DNA of 64,000 bases from Robinsoniella sp. (GCA_022788205.1 JALEVQ010000021.1:36324-100323); one strand, 5' to 3'; positions 54,099 to 62,812 are shown, numbered from the stretch's first letter. Numbers and translations: made by a program. The notes: a model not told the origin generated them from the sequence alone.

Positions 54099-55337
54099 AT
54101 GGTAGTAGAATTGATAGCCGTGGGGACGGAAATCCTTTTGGGCAACATAGTAAACACGAATGCGGCTTTTTTGTCAGAGAAATGTGCTCTGCTTGGACTG
54201 TCTCTGTATTATCAGACAGCGGTCGGGGACAACGAAGAACGCTTGGCGGAGACACTGAAAACAGCGCTAGGGCGCTCTGATGTTGTCATCTTAAGCGGCG
54301 GACTTGGACCGACACAGGATGATCTGACGAAAGAAGTGGCGGCAAAAGTGATGGATATGCCGCTTGTCGATGATCCACACACAAGGCGCAGAATCGAAGA
54401 GTACTTCAAAAATATAGGCAGCAAAGTCGTGACAGACAACAACTGGAAACAGGCACTCGTCCCGAAGGGAAGCAAAGTGATTGACAACAAGAACGGCACA
54501 GCACCCGGGGTGATTATGGAGAAGAACGGCAAAATTGCTATCTTACTGCCAGGACCGCCAAACGAGCTGATTCCGATGTTTAACAATGATATTTTCCCGT
54601 ATCTGAACAGTCTTCAGCCGGAGATCATCTATTCGGAGATGGTGAAAATCTGTGGTCTGGGCGAAAGTCTGGTGGAGACACAGATCACAGATCTGATCCA
54701 AAAACAGTCAAATCCGACCATTGCCACATACGCAAAAGCGGGTGAGGTTCATCTGAGAGTCACTGCAAAGGCAAAGGATTCGAAGGAAGCCAAAAAGATG
54801 GTAAAGCCGGTGGTCAAGGAGCTGAAGGAGCGCTTTGGCAGGAGCGTTTATACTACCAGTGAATCTGTGACACTTGAGGATACCGTGATTGGTCTGCTCA
54901 AAGACAAGGGGCTGACCCTGACGACGGTGGAGTCCTGCACAGGCGGACTGATCGCAGCACGTCTGACGAAAGTGCCAGGTGTCTCCGAGGTGTTTAAACA
55001 AGGTCTGGTGACTTATTCTAACCGTGCAAAGAGAAAGCTGCTCGATGTCAAGAAGAGCACGCTCAAGGAGTACGGCGCAGTCAGTGAGAAGACGGCGAAA
55101 GAGATGGCGAAAAATGGCGCCTTTATCACGGGCGCAGATGTCTGTATTTCCGTCACAGGAATCGCAGGTCCGGAGGCAGTCGAGGACAAACCGGTAGGAC
55201 TTGTCTACATTGGATGCTGCTATAAGAATGTGGTGACGGTCAAAGAATATCATTTCAACGGAGAGAGAGATAAGATCCGTGAGTGGGCGACGGTCCATGC
55301 GCTGATCTTGATGCGGGAATGTATTCTGGAAGGCTAA
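54099..55337 (+). CDS. cinA: Competence/damage-inducible protein CinA (NMN deamidase)
   Basis: A 412-residue two-domain protein. The N-terminal MoaB-like (COG1058) domain is VELIAVGTEILLGNIVNTNAAFL...VVILSGGLGPTQDDLTKEVAA, with LPGPPNELIPMFNN. The C-terminal amidohydrolase (PncC) domain has TTVESCTGGLIAARLTKVPG and SVTGIAGPEA. The protein cleaves ADP-ribose or deamidates nicotinamide mononucleotide in the NAD salvage cycle. recA often follows cinA in Firmicutes but is not adjacent here; the gene is closed by a terminator. Confidence 0.95.
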   Translation: MVVELIAVGTEILLGNIVNTNAAFLSEKCALLGLSLYYQTAVGDNEERLAETLKTALGRSDVVILSGGLGPTQDDLTKEVAAKVMDMPLVDDPHTRRRIEEYFKNIGSKVVTDNNWKQALVPKGSKVIDNKNGTAPGVIMEKNGKIAILLPGPPNELIPMFNNDIFPYLNSLQPEIIYSEMVKICGLGESLVETQITDLIQKQSNPTIATYAKAGEVHLRVTAKAKDSKEAKKMVKPVVKELKERFGRSVYTTSESVTLEDTVIGLLKDKGLTLTTVESCTGGLIAARLTKVPGVSEVFKQGLVTYSNRAKRKLLDVKKSTLKEYGAVSEKTAKEMAKNGAFITGADVCISVTGIAGPEAVEDKPVGLVYIGCCYKNVVTVKEYHFNGERDKIREWATVHALILMRECILEG

Positions 55338-55391
55338 AATAAATCAGGTGGAATCCGGAAAAATTTGAGCTTTGATGGATAAAATTTAGAC

Positions 55392-55460
55392 AGAGGTCAG
55401 GAAGAACGATGCTTCTAAAGGGCGAAAAAGATCGCAGAAGTATCCGTATTCCTGACCTCT
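55392..55460. terminator. Bidirectional terminator after cinA
   Basis: AGAGGTCAGGA at 55392-55402 is complementary to TCCTGACCTCT at 55450-55460, then TTTAT. The loop is long (about 47 bases). The gene to the right converges. Confidence 0.65.
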
Positions 55461-55490
55461 TTATCATTTTAGAGCAGAGATGATCTCTGA

Positions 55491-55775
55491 TTAGCTGGAA
55501 GACTTCATCAGGTTCATCATCATACGGAGGCGGTCAATTTTTTGTGCTTCCTCCGGCGATTTTCCAGCTTTGATGACTTCTATGATGGTGTCAATCTCCT
55601 GGGGCGAGAAGGAAATGCCGTCTTTTTTGGACTGAGAGGCGGCAGCCATCAAAAAAGGCAGAAAGTCATTCTGACTTTTTGGGGCACCTTGATTTGTCAG
55701 AGCCCACAATGCCTGTAACTTTTTCTTATCGATATTTTTTAAGTTTGGATGATTCATCCAGTTTTCGTTTCCCAT
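55491..55775 (-). CDS. Hypothetical protein
   Basis: A 94-residue, soluble, helical protein: WMNHPNLKNIDKKKLQALWAL, then a predicted helix-turn-helix-like pair and a Met-rich C-terminus (DRLRMMMNLMKSSS). No family recognised. GAAGGGAGAAAA is a ribosome site. It lies 12 bases after the 149-residue hypothetical gene, so the two form a small operon. Such two-gene sets occur in Lachnospiraceae genomes, but I know of no role. Confidence 0.65.
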   Translation of the reverse strand: MGNENWMNHPNLKNIDKKKLQALWALTNQGAPKSQNDFLPFLMAAASQSKKDGISFSPQEIDTIIEVIKAGKSPEEAQKIDRLRMMMNLMKSSS

Positions 55776-55787
55776 TTTTTCTCCCTT

Positions 55788-56237
55788 CTATGATTTGAGT
55801 ATCGTCTGATACGTCTCAAACATCGTCTTCTGTTCCGGCGTCAGAAAATTTTTCATGAGATCGATCGGATTCTGGTTATCAGAGGAGAGATTTTGAAAAA
55901 TTTCCTGGTAAGAGGAAAGATTTTGGACGGTCTGGATCATATGGATACAGAAATCCATCATTTCTTTTTCTGATTCATCACAAAAAGAGCGAAGATCATT
56001 GAGCATATCGAGAACGGAGATATTTTCGTCGCTCTCAGAACAGATGCTCATTTCCGGCGCCGGCTGGGCGAAGAAACGTACAATATTGCCAAGTTCCAGA
56101 ATTTTTGCATAGATGGCCAGGGACTTTTGGCTGTCAGAGCGAAGATAAGGGATAGCAGCCTTTAAAAGCGTGAGATGACCTTCATTGGCAATCTGGTCAA
56201 TGGCAGTCTGCGGAAATTTTGGCATATCCTGACTCAT
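55788..56237 (-). CDS. Hypothetical protein
   Basis: A 149-residue acidic, helical soluble protein with no signal peptide and no recognised domain. ATG 56237 is preceded by AAAGG; a TTG at 56255 or ATG at 56225 are alternatives. It precedes the 94-residue hypothetical gene on the minus strand. Both proteins are rich in Met, Gln and Ser near their ends, which may mean that they bind each other, but this is a guess. Confidence 0.65.
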   Translation of the reverse strand: MSQDMPKFPQTAIDQIANEGHLTLLKAAIPYLRSDSQKSLAIYAKILELGNIVRFFAQPAPEMSICSESDENISVLDMLNDLRSFCDESEKEMMDFCIHMIQTVQNLSSYQEIFQNLSSDNQNPIDLMKNFLTPEQKTMFETYQTILKS

Positions 56238-56328
56238 CGTGAAAACCTTTTGCAACTGTTTCTTCCTTTGACAGTTATGCTACAGTTACATCCTTTTCTT
56301 TTTTCACATATTTATATGAGAGGAAGAT

Positions 56329-56592
56329 ATGAGATATGACAAAAACCAGAAATCTCCATATAATAAAATTAGAAAGAAAAGTTTTTCAAATCGGAAATTC
56401 AATAAAAACAGAAGTGATCAAGTCATTCAGAAAGAAGGGAAAAAGATGGGAAGTCATTTTGTGATAGATGGAAATGCATTTTATGAGGTGGATGAGGAAT
56501 GTATGAGACAAAAAGAAGAGAAGAAGGAGCATCAGAAGGAGAAGCAAAAAAAAGAAGAAATAGAAAAAGATAGGAAAAAGAAAAAGATATGA
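56329..56592 (+). CDS. Small hypothetical charged protein
   Basis: An 87-residue frame. The first 39 residues are Lys/Arg/Asn-rich. From residue 40 (ATG 56446) comes MGSHFVIDGNAFYEVDEECM followed by a Lys/Glu-rich coiled tail. Both ATG 56329 (GAGAGGAAG upstream) and ATG 56446 (AAGGG upstream) have plausible ribosome sites, so the true start is open. The HFVIDGNAFYEVDEEC stretch looks conserved-protein-like, but I do not know its function. Confidence 0.55.
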   Translation: MRYDKNQKSPYNKIRKKSFSNRKFNKNRSDQVIQKEGKKMGSHFVIDGNAFYEVDEECMRQKEEKKEHQKEKQKKEEIEKDRKKKKI

Positions 56593-56616
56593 GAGAAACG
56601 ATATTTTCTTATCGCG

Positions 56617-56663
56617 ATATGGTATTGCGGCGAACCTTTCTTGGGTTCACCGTGATACCATAT
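56617..56663. repeat. Long interrupted hairpin
   Basis: ATATGGTAT at 56617-56625 and ATACCATAT at 56655-56663 pair perfectly, and the stem continues inward with small bulges (GCGG/CCGT, GAACC/GGGTTC) around TTTCTT. No T-run follows. It is 25 bases after the small hypothetical gene. Confidence 0.65.
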
Positions 56664-56734
56664 GTGTTGCTGAAGATGACATCGCAGCTTTCAATCAGGC
56701 TATTGATGTCGACCAGGAAACTGGCGCAGGAAAA

Positions 56735-56983
56735 TTAGAAGCATCCGCATCCATTGTTGCATCCGCCGCAGCAGAACAGCAGCAGGATGATGAACAGATA
56801 GCTGTTGTCGCCGAAGCATCCGCATCCATTATTGTTTCCATTTCCGAAGCAGCCAAAACCGTTGTTTCCGCAGCCGAAGAAGGACAGGAGAATCAGAATC
56901 CAGATAATGTTGTTGCATCCACAGTTATTGTTGTTGGAAGATTCACATCCACATCCGCAGTTTGTAGCTGTTAAATCACTCAT
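56735..56983 (-). CDS. Cys/Gly/Asn-rich small protein (chorion class high-cysteine type)
   Basis: An 82-residue protein with 16 cysteines, very rich in Gly and Asn. It starts MSDLTATNCGCGCESSNNNN and alternates CGC/GCGCFG-type repeats with two hydrophobic stretches (IIWILILLSFF and YLFIILLLFCC). Similar proteins in Lachnospiraceae carry the label chorion class high-cysteine protein, with no known function. The repeats and hydrophobic pieces suggest a coat, envelope or spore-surface role. GGAGGTTTTCAATT precedes the start. It is not near recognisable spore genes apart from the Csp-like protease. Confidence 0.8.
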   Translation of the reverse strand: MSDLTATNCGCGCESSNNNNCGCNNIIWILILLSFFGCGNNGFGCFGNGNNNGCGCFGDNSYLFIILLLFCCGGCNNGCGCF

Positions 56984-57109
56984 AATTGAAAACCTCCAAG
57001 TTTTACTTACACTTTACCATATGAGACAGGGCATGTTCAGGTTCCAATGATTGAAAAAAATTTTTTTGATGTGGATGGAAATCCTGTTGGAGATCTGTGG
57101 CGGAAAAAG

Positions 57110-58807
57110 TTAAAGAAGGGTAGAGAAAACATTGTAAAGGTTTAACGTGCCAAATCCGTATTCTTGGTTTGGATAGTTGAGCGTGTCGGAGCGGAGGGCA
57201 CCCCGTTTCAGATAATTCTTTACCTCAGCGGAGGAAAGCACATGAGATTTTGGAAGTGTCATTCCCCAATTGACAAGTAATGCGACGGCTCCGGCTGCGA
57301 TGGCAGCTGCGTTGCTGGATCCAGTTCTTATAGAAAAACGATTCTGGGAAACGGGTCCATAGACATTAACTCCAGGCACAGCGAGATCTGGCTTGAGCTG
57401 ATTTGTCCTTGTGTAACCGCGGCTTGCGTTGATGAACAGACTGTTTTGGTAAGCATCGTAGGCATTTAATGTCAGTGCTGTGCTGGCATCGGAAGGAGAG
57501 GTTAAGGTTGTGTAAGGGTTTGAGGATAAAAAAATAGTACCGCTTGAGATGAAACCCGTGATAGGCAGCCAGAGATGGAACATGCCGTTGATATAGATCA
57601 GATTGCGCACTTTGAGGCGCCAGATGCCGGGAGTGGGATCTTGAAAGCGCAGAAAGACAAGCTGTCCGCCCGAGAAGGATTCGACCACCTCGTACGTCAT
57701 ATCAACGACTGTTTTCTCAAGAAGAAAGGAAAAGCGGGTTGTATGACCGATGCGGACTGCAACCGGGGCAATCTCCTCGCCGAGGGGAGAAGTGATCCCG
57801 ATGGAATATAATTCCGGAGACTGTGCCCAAAACTCAACGCAAAATCCAGAGTCTTCCTCATGGACGAGAATCTCGACATTTTCTTCCTGATTGGCAGATT
57901 CCAGATTGCCAAAATAGTGGTGGGAGCGACCACCTTCGTTTCCGCCGGCGACGCAGACATAAAAGCCGGATGATGAGGCAAAGCGGTCGATCACGCTGCA
58001 GAGAGGAGAGTCGCCCGAGTGTCCTCCCTGTGTGGTTCCAATCCCCAGACAGACGACGAGAGGGAGGCGTAGCTTTGCGGAGAGTAAAAAAAGATAGCGC
58101 AGCCCCATCATGATGTCCGTCTCCTGATAGACAGGGAGATCTTGAGGGTGAACGAGAAAATAATCTTTTAAATATTCTTTTGCCTGCTTTAGCTTGACAA
58201 CGGCAATCGTACTTTGAGGCGCTGCACCGACAAAGTCAGCCTGTATATTTTCTGAGCCGGCAGCAACGCCGGCAAGGAAAGTCCCATGACCATTGTCATC
58301 TGTAGTGGGTACGAGAGAGAGCGGATCAGAGGAGGACAACGCCTCATCGATTTGTTCTTTGGAATATTCTGTCCCATATCCCAGATCAAAAGGGGATTCA
58401 TCTGTCTGGATCGTCTGATCCCAGATTGAGACAATGCGGCTGGAACCGTCACTGTTTCGGAAACAGTCAAGGCGGTAGTCAATCCCGGTGTCGATAAAGC
58501 CGATGAGAATATTTTCACCTTTCAAGTTGAGGTAGGGCTGAGAGTGGACACGCAGGATACCGGACGCTTCCAGCGCTGTTGTGTTTAAAATAGTATAAAG
58601 ATTCGGAATCGTACTGTAGCTCAGAGCAGCAATTAAGTTTTCAGGCAGCAAATTTCGTTCTACATGGAGCAACGCATGGTTTTCTGTGACAATCTGCACA
58701 TGGTACTCGGAAAAATCCTCCAATAAATTTTCAGAGGGCAATTTGTAGGAGATAATGAGATCGGCATAGTCGTTGGATAAGATTGCCTCGGATAAAGAAG
58801 AATTCAT
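57110..58807 (-). CDS. S8 subtilase, Csp (germination protease) family
   Basis: A 565-residue subtilisin-like protease with no signal peptide, the same length class as clostridial CspB/CspC. The catalytic triad is intact by position: D106 in LIGFIDTGIDY, H174 in NGHGTFLAG, S498 in RTGSSNAAAIAAG. GSSNAAA replaces GTSMAAP, as is common in Csp proteins. A long insert (about 250-440) between the His and Ser regions corresponds to the jelly-roll of Csp proteases. In Clostridium Csp proteins activate the SleC germination hydrolase. Lachnospiraceae carry many paralogues, so spore function here is not proven. ATG 58807 follows AAAGAGG. Confidence 0.88.
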   Translation of the reverse strand: MNSSLSEAILSNDYADLIISYKLPSENLLEDFSEYHVQIVTENHALLHVERNLLPENLIAALSYSTIPNLYTILNTTALEASGILRVHSQPYLNLKGENILIGFIDTGIDYRLDCFRNSDGSSRIVSIWDQTIQTDESPFDLGYGTEYSKEQIDEALSSSDPLSLVPTTDDNGHGTFLAGVAAGSENIQADFVGAAPQSTIAVVKLKQAKEYLKDYFLVHPQDLPVYQETDIMMGLRYLFLLSAKLRLPLVVCLGIGTTQGGHSGDSPLCSVIDRFASSSGFYVCVAGGNEGGRSHHYFGNLESANQEENVEILVHEEDSGFCVEFWAQSPELYSIGITSPLGEEIAPVAVRIGHTTRFSFLLEKTVVDMTYEVVESFSGGQLVFLRFQDPTPGIWRLKVRNLIYINGMFHLWLPITGFISSGTIFLSSNPYTTLTSPSDASTALTLNAYDAYQNSLFINASRGYTRTNQLKPDLAVPGVNVYGPVSQNRFSIRTGSSNAAAIAAGAVALLVNWGMTLPKSHVLSSAEVKNYLKRGALRSDTLNYPNQEYGFGTLNLYNVFSTLL

Positions 58808-58883
58808 AAAACCTCTTTGATCGTTTTTATTTGTATCTATATGCAGAAAAAAGAAAGAGAAAAACAATAAAATAGAAAACGGA

Positions 58884-59306
58884 TTATTTTTCACACGGAA
58901 GTTTGGAACTGAAATCTCCCTGAAAATGGATTTGTTCTGTCCCCGCTGCGATGGCCTGTGCATAATACTGACATTTGTAGTTGATGATTTCAAGCGTTGC
59001 GGAAAGTTCTGCAATCTGATCTTTCACAATCTGTTTGCGCTGTACAAACATTTGATAGCGCTGTTCTAAAGAATCATCCCCCTGCTGAATCCATTCAATA
59101 AATTGATGGATTTCTTTGATCGGCATTCCTGTTTTTTTCAGACATTCGATGACTCGCAGCAGCGTGATATCATTCTCGTGAAACACGCGATACCCAGATT
59201 CCGAGCGTTCTATAAAAGGAAGCAGACCTTCTTTGTCATAGTAGCGGATCGTGCTGGCAGGCAGATTCATCATATGGGAAACCTCTTTGATGGTATATTG
59301 TTTCAT
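58884..59306 (-). CDS. MerR family transcriptional regulator
   Basis: A 140-residue regulator. The MerR winged helix is at residues 3-70 (YTIKEVSHMMNLPASTIRYYDKEG, YRVFHENDITLLRVIECLKKTGMPIKEI), followed by the dimerisation helix. The short C-terminal effector part lacks the paired Cys of metal-sensing MerRs, so it may sense a small molecule or a stress signal. GAGGAGGAATTT precedes ATG 59306. It lies between two subtilase genes and has no obvious target next to it. Confidence 0.9.
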   Translation of the reverse strand: MKQYTIKEVSHMMNLPASTIRYYDKEGLLPFIERSESGYRVFHENDITLLRVIECLKKTGMPIKEIHQFIEWIQQGDDSLEQRYQMFVQRKQIVKDQIAELSATLEIINYKCQYYAQAIAAGTEQIHFQGDFSSKLPCEK

Positions 59307-59374
59307 AAATTCCTCCTCATTGAATGGTATGCGGCAAAAGATGCGCATGATGATAAGATAGGGTCAAGATGCAA

Positions 59375-59392
59375 CCTAACTTTAATGTTAAG
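59375..59392. promoter_or_regulatory. Dyad upstream of the MerR gene
   Basis: CCTAAC and GTTAAG flank TTTAAT, giving an imperfect dyad about 70 bases before the MerR start, a possible operator. The promoter itself is not clear. Confidence 0.3.
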
Positions 59393-59606
59393 GGATAACA
59401 GGAAAAAATGCAAGAAATAATTTGAGATGTAGGACAGTCGTTTTTCCAGGTACGCGTCAATTACCGAAAGGATTTTATTTATGAAAAATCATGACCTTTT
59501 GAATCTGATATCATAGAATATAACAGGTTCTGTTTTTTCAAGTCAGACAATAATGAGATTTGACGTCTTCAGAAAGATCATGAGATCATAAAGAAAGGGA
59601 GCAGAC
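59393..59606. other. Spacer between the MerR and S8 genes
   Basis: No gene is evident. A tiny frame of 11 codons (starting at ATG 59481) is present without support, and no strong promoter consensus is seen before the S8 gene at 59607. Confidence 0.5.
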
Positions 59607-60509
59607 ATGGATCGTGTCAGAAAAATTATTCACGCACAGGCGGCATATGACAAAGGCTGTTATGGACAGGGAATCACAACGGTCGTATTGGATACTGGAG
59701 TCTATCCTCACGCCGATTTGCAGGGACAAATTTTAGAGTTTTACGATTTTGTCAATCGAAGGAAGAAACCGTATGATGACTGTTCTCATGGAACCCATGT
59801 CTGTGGAATTCTATGTGGGAGCGGAAAGATGTCTGAGGGACGTTTTATGGGGATTGCCCCAAGGAGCAGGATAATCAGTTTAAAAGTATTAGATAAAAGA
59901 GGAAATGGAAATATCGCAGATGTGATTCAGGCGATTGCATGGTGTATCACCAAAAAGGATGAATATAAAATTCGCATCATGAACATCTCAGTGGGAGCAC
60001 TCGCCGAACAGGGGGATGAGAAAGAAAAGATGCTCGTACAGTGGGTGGAGAAGGCATGGGATGCGGGGATTGTTGTGGTTGTGGCAGCAGGCAATATGGG
60101 ACCAAAAGAAAGAAGTGTGACAGTGCCGGGAAATAGTAAGAAAGTGATCACGGTCGGCGCCTGCGATGATGCGGAGACGAACCTGCGCCAAAATAAGATT
60201 GCCGCCCACTATTCTGGGAGAGGACCGACCATGGACTGTATCTGCAAGCCGGATATCTCAGCTCCTGGGACAAATGTGATTTCCTGTACGATACCGGGCA
60301 AAGAGCGTTTTTATGCGAGGAAGAGTGGGACTTCTATGGCAACCCCGGTCGTCTCTGGATGTATTGCTTTGCTCCTGTCAAGGTGCCCGGATATGGAAAA
60401 CGTGGAAGTAAAAATGCGGCTGAGAGAGTCTGTGGTGGATGCAGGATGCCCGAAACAGCAGCAGGGATGGGGAAGAATTGACATTGCAAAGATGATGGAT
60501 GGCATCTGA
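59607..60509 (+). CDS. Intracellular S8 subtilisin-like serine protease
   Basis: A 300-residue subtilase without signal peptide or cleaved transmembrane segment. The triad is D29 in TTVVLDTGVYPH, H61 in CSHGTHVCG and S243 in KSGTSMATPVVSG; the oxyanion Asn is in VVAAGNMGP. Length and lack of a secretion signal match the intracellular subtilases (ISP/AprX-like). Processing of a short N-terminal propeptide is possible. GAAAGGGAGCAGAC precedes the ATG. Confidence 0.9.
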   Translation: MDRVRKIIHAQAAYDKGCYGQGITTVVLDTGVYPHADLQGQILEFYDFVNRRKKPYDDCSHGTHVCGILCGSGKMSEGRFMGIAPRSRIISLKVLDKRGNGNIADVIQAIAWCITKKDEYKIRIMNISVGALAEQGDEKEKMLVQWVEKAWDAGIVVVVAAGNMGPKERSVTVPGNSKKVITVGACDDAETNLRQNKIAAHYSGRGPTMDCICKPDISAPGTNVISCTIPGKERFYARKSGTSMATPVVSGCIALLLSRCPDMENVEVKMRLRESVVDAGCPKQQQGWGRIDIAKMMDGI

Positions 60510-60565
60510 GAATTGCAGTAAGAAACGCTGTCAAAGAGAGCATTTTGAATAGAAAAAATTTTGTC

Positions 60566-60594
60566 TTGACAGAAGTAGTATAATTGTATACAAT
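60566..60594 (+). promoter_or_regulatory. Promoter with overlapping operator palindrome, citrate synthase operon
   Basis: TTGACA at 60566-60571 and TACAAT at 60589-60594, spaced 17 bases. The -10 lies within a perfect 12-base palindrome ATTGTATACAAT (60583-60594), of the kind bound by FadR/GntR-family dimers. The GntR/FCD gene downstream is the natural candidate for binding it. Confidence 0.7.
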
Positions 60595-60689
60595 GATACA
60601 AAAGTAAGACGGCGGGAGAAGAAATCTTCTTCTTCCTTTCGTTTTACCGCGTGGAATGGAGAAAATGGATAGAAACAGGAGAAAAAGCT

Positions 60690-62090
60690 ATGGAAAACAG
60701 ACGAGTGATGATGGATCAGCATACAAATTTGCTTCAGTTGGAAGAGCATATGTATTATTTAGTGGATGTCGAGACACCGAATGTGTTTCGAAATTTGTTC
60801 CCTTACAATGAAGTGCCGAAGATTGCCTTTAATGATCGTATTGTTCCGCATCATATGCCGAACGACATCTGGATTACAGACACTACTTTTCGCGATGGTC
60901 AGCAGTCGAGAGCTCCTTATACGACAGAACAGATTGTGACACTGTATGATTATCTGCACCGCCTCGGAGGACCGAACGGAAAGATCAGACAGAGCGAGTT
61001 TTTCCTCTACAGTAAGAAAGACCGCGATGCTGTCTATAAATGTCTGGAGAGAGGATATGAATTCCCGGAAGTGACCAGTTGGATCCGTGCAAGCAAAAAA
61101 GACTTTGAGTTGGTAAAAGAGATCGGATTAAAAGAGACTGGAATTTTAGTCAGCTGTTCGGATTATCATATTTTCTACAAGATGAAGATGACGAGAAGAC
61201 AGGCGATGGAACATTATCTCTCGATTGTGAAGGAATGTCTTGAGACTGGCATCAGCCCGAGATGTCATCTGGAGGATATCACCCGTGCAGATATCTATGG
61301 CTATGTCATCCCGTTCTGTCTGGAGTTGATGAAACTGATGGAACAGTACAAAATACCGATCAAAGTGCGCTGCTGTGACACGATGGGCTATGGTGTCAAT
61401 TATGCCGGTGCGGTGATCCCGCGCTCTGTGCAGGGTATTATCTATGGTATCATGACACATGCCGGTGTTCCGAGTGAACTGATCGAATGGCATGGGCACA
61501 ACGATTTTTACAAGGCAGTCAGCAATTCTACGACGGCATGGCTGTACGGTGCGTGCGGGGTGAACTGTTCGCTGTTTGGAATCGGAGAGCGCACCGGAAA
61601 TACACCGCTTGAGGCGATGGTCTTTGAATATGCCCAGCTGCGAGGGGATTTAGGTGGTATGGATACGACAGTGATCACAGAAATCGCAGAATATTATGAG
61701 AAAGAGATCGGATATCAGATACCAGCGAGAACTCCATTTGTCGGCAAAAACTTTAATGTGACAAGAGCCGGCATCCATGCAGATGGACTGTTAAAAAACG
61801 AGGAGATTTATAATATCTTTGATACGGACAAATTTCTGAACCGCCCGGTGCTGGTGTCTGTCTCAAACACTTCTGGTCTCGCAGGGATTGCACATTGGAT
61901 CAACACCTATTTCCGCCTCAAGGATGAAGAAAAGATGGACAAAAATGATCCGCTGATTGTGGAGGTCAAGGCTCGTGTGGACAAGGAGTATGAGGAAGGA
62001 CGTGTCACCGTCATGACAGATGAAGAGCTGATTGAGATGATTGAGGAAGTATGCCAAAATTTAAACAGGAAAATGTTCAATAAGAAATAA
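60690..62090 (+). CDS. Re-type citrate synthase (isopropylmalate/homocitrate synthase family)
   Basis: A 466-residue DRE-TIM metallolyase: WITDTTFRDGQQSRAPYT opens the barrel. HLEDITRADI, the metal-binding HGHNDFYKAV and LFGIGERTGNTPLEAMV follow. The subfamily matches the Re-face citrate synthases of Clostridium kluyveri type rather than leucine-pathway LeuA. It lacks the long C-terminal leucine-sensing domain. It condenses acetyl-CoA and oxaloacetate. Its partner isocitrate dehydrogenase lies two genes downstream, which supports this over homocitrate synthase. ATG 60690 follows AGGAG; an ATG at 60651 overlaps the leader. Confidence 0.85.
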   Translation: MENRRVMMDQHTNLLQLEEHMYYLVDVETPNVFRNLFPYNEVPKIAFNDRIVPHHMPNDIWITDTTFRDGQQSRAPYTTEQIVTLYDYLHRLGGPNGKIRQSEFFLYSKKDRDAVYKCLERGYEFPEVTSWIRASKKDFELVKEIGLKETGILVSCSDYHIFYKMKMTRRQAMEHYLSIVKECLETGISPRCHLEDITRADIYGYVIPFCLELMKLMEQYKIPIKVRCCDTMGYGVNYAGAVIPRSVQGIIYGIMTHAGVPSELIEWHGHNDFYKAVSNSTTAWLYGACGVNCSLFGIGERTGNTPLEAMVFEYAQLRGDLGGMDTTVITEIAEYYEKEIGYQIPARTPFVGKNFNVTRAGIHADGLLKNEEIYNIFDTDKFLNRPVLVSVSNTSGLAGIAHWINTYFRLKDEEKMDKNDPLIVEVKARVDKEYEEGRVTVMTDEELIEMIEEVCQNLNRKMFNKK

Positions 62091-62107
62091 GTCCTGGGGT
62101 GGAAAAA

Positions 62108-62812
62108 GTGAAAAGTGTAGCAGAACAAGAGCAGGACAAATATTCTTTGAGGGGAAGGGTGTTTCATCAGATCAGAGAAGATATTTTGTCGGGCAAATTA
62201 AAACCAAATGAGGAATTAAGAGAAGTTGCCATCGGCGAGGAGATGGGGGTCAGCCGCACTCCAGTCAGAGAAGCACTGCGCCAGCTGGAGCTGGAAGGAC
62301 TTGTGCGCATCGTGCCGAATAAAGGTGCCTATGTGACAGGCATCTCGGCAAAGGATGTTTTAGATATCTACAGTATCCGGGCGAGGCTGGAGGGATTGTG
62401 TGCGAGAATGGCGGCGACGGCAATCAAGAAAGAACAATTAAATCAGCTGGACGAGATTATTTTTCTCTCAAAATATCATGAACAGCAACAACATTACGAA
62501 CAGCTTTTTATGTTGGACAGTAAGTTTCACGAAGTGCTCTACGAAGCATGTGACAGCCAGATCTTAGAGCATCTGCTCAAGGATTTTCATCACTATGTTC
62601 AGAGAGTGCGCAAGAGTTCTCTGTCACAGCAGCAAAGAGCAGAAAAATCAACCCGAGAACATGAGGCGATCTTGGGGGCAATCCGGCAAAAAGATCCGGA
62701 GTGCGCAGATCGTCTCGCCACACTTCATGTGTTAAACACCATGGAGAACGTAAAGAGACATAAGATTGAAGAGATTGTGGAAGAGCAGGAGGATTTAAAT
62801 GGAAAAGATTAA
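62108..62812 (+). CDS. GntR family regulator with FCD domain
   Basis: A regulator of 234 residues. The GntR winged helix (about 10-70) has [47 protein letters not shown]. An FCD effector domain follows ([44 protein letters not shown]), with the metal-binding Asp and His residues. Such regulators sense organic acids. I prefer GTG 62108 with GGGGTGG upstream; GTG 62099 is three codons earlier. It lies between citrate synthase and isocitrate dehydrogenase and overlaps the latter by 14 bases. Confidence 0.9.
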   Translation: MKSVAEQEQDKYSLRGRVFHQIREDILSGKLKPNEELREVAIGEEMGVSRTPVREALRQLELEGLVRIVPNKGAYVTGISAKDVLDIYSIRARLEGLCARMAATAIKKEQLNQLDEIIFLSKYHEQQQHYEQLFMLDSKFHEVLYEACDSQILEHLLKDFHHYVQRVRKSSLSQQQRAEKSTREHEAILGAIRQKDPECADRLATLHVLNTMENVKRHKIEEIVEEQEDLNGKD

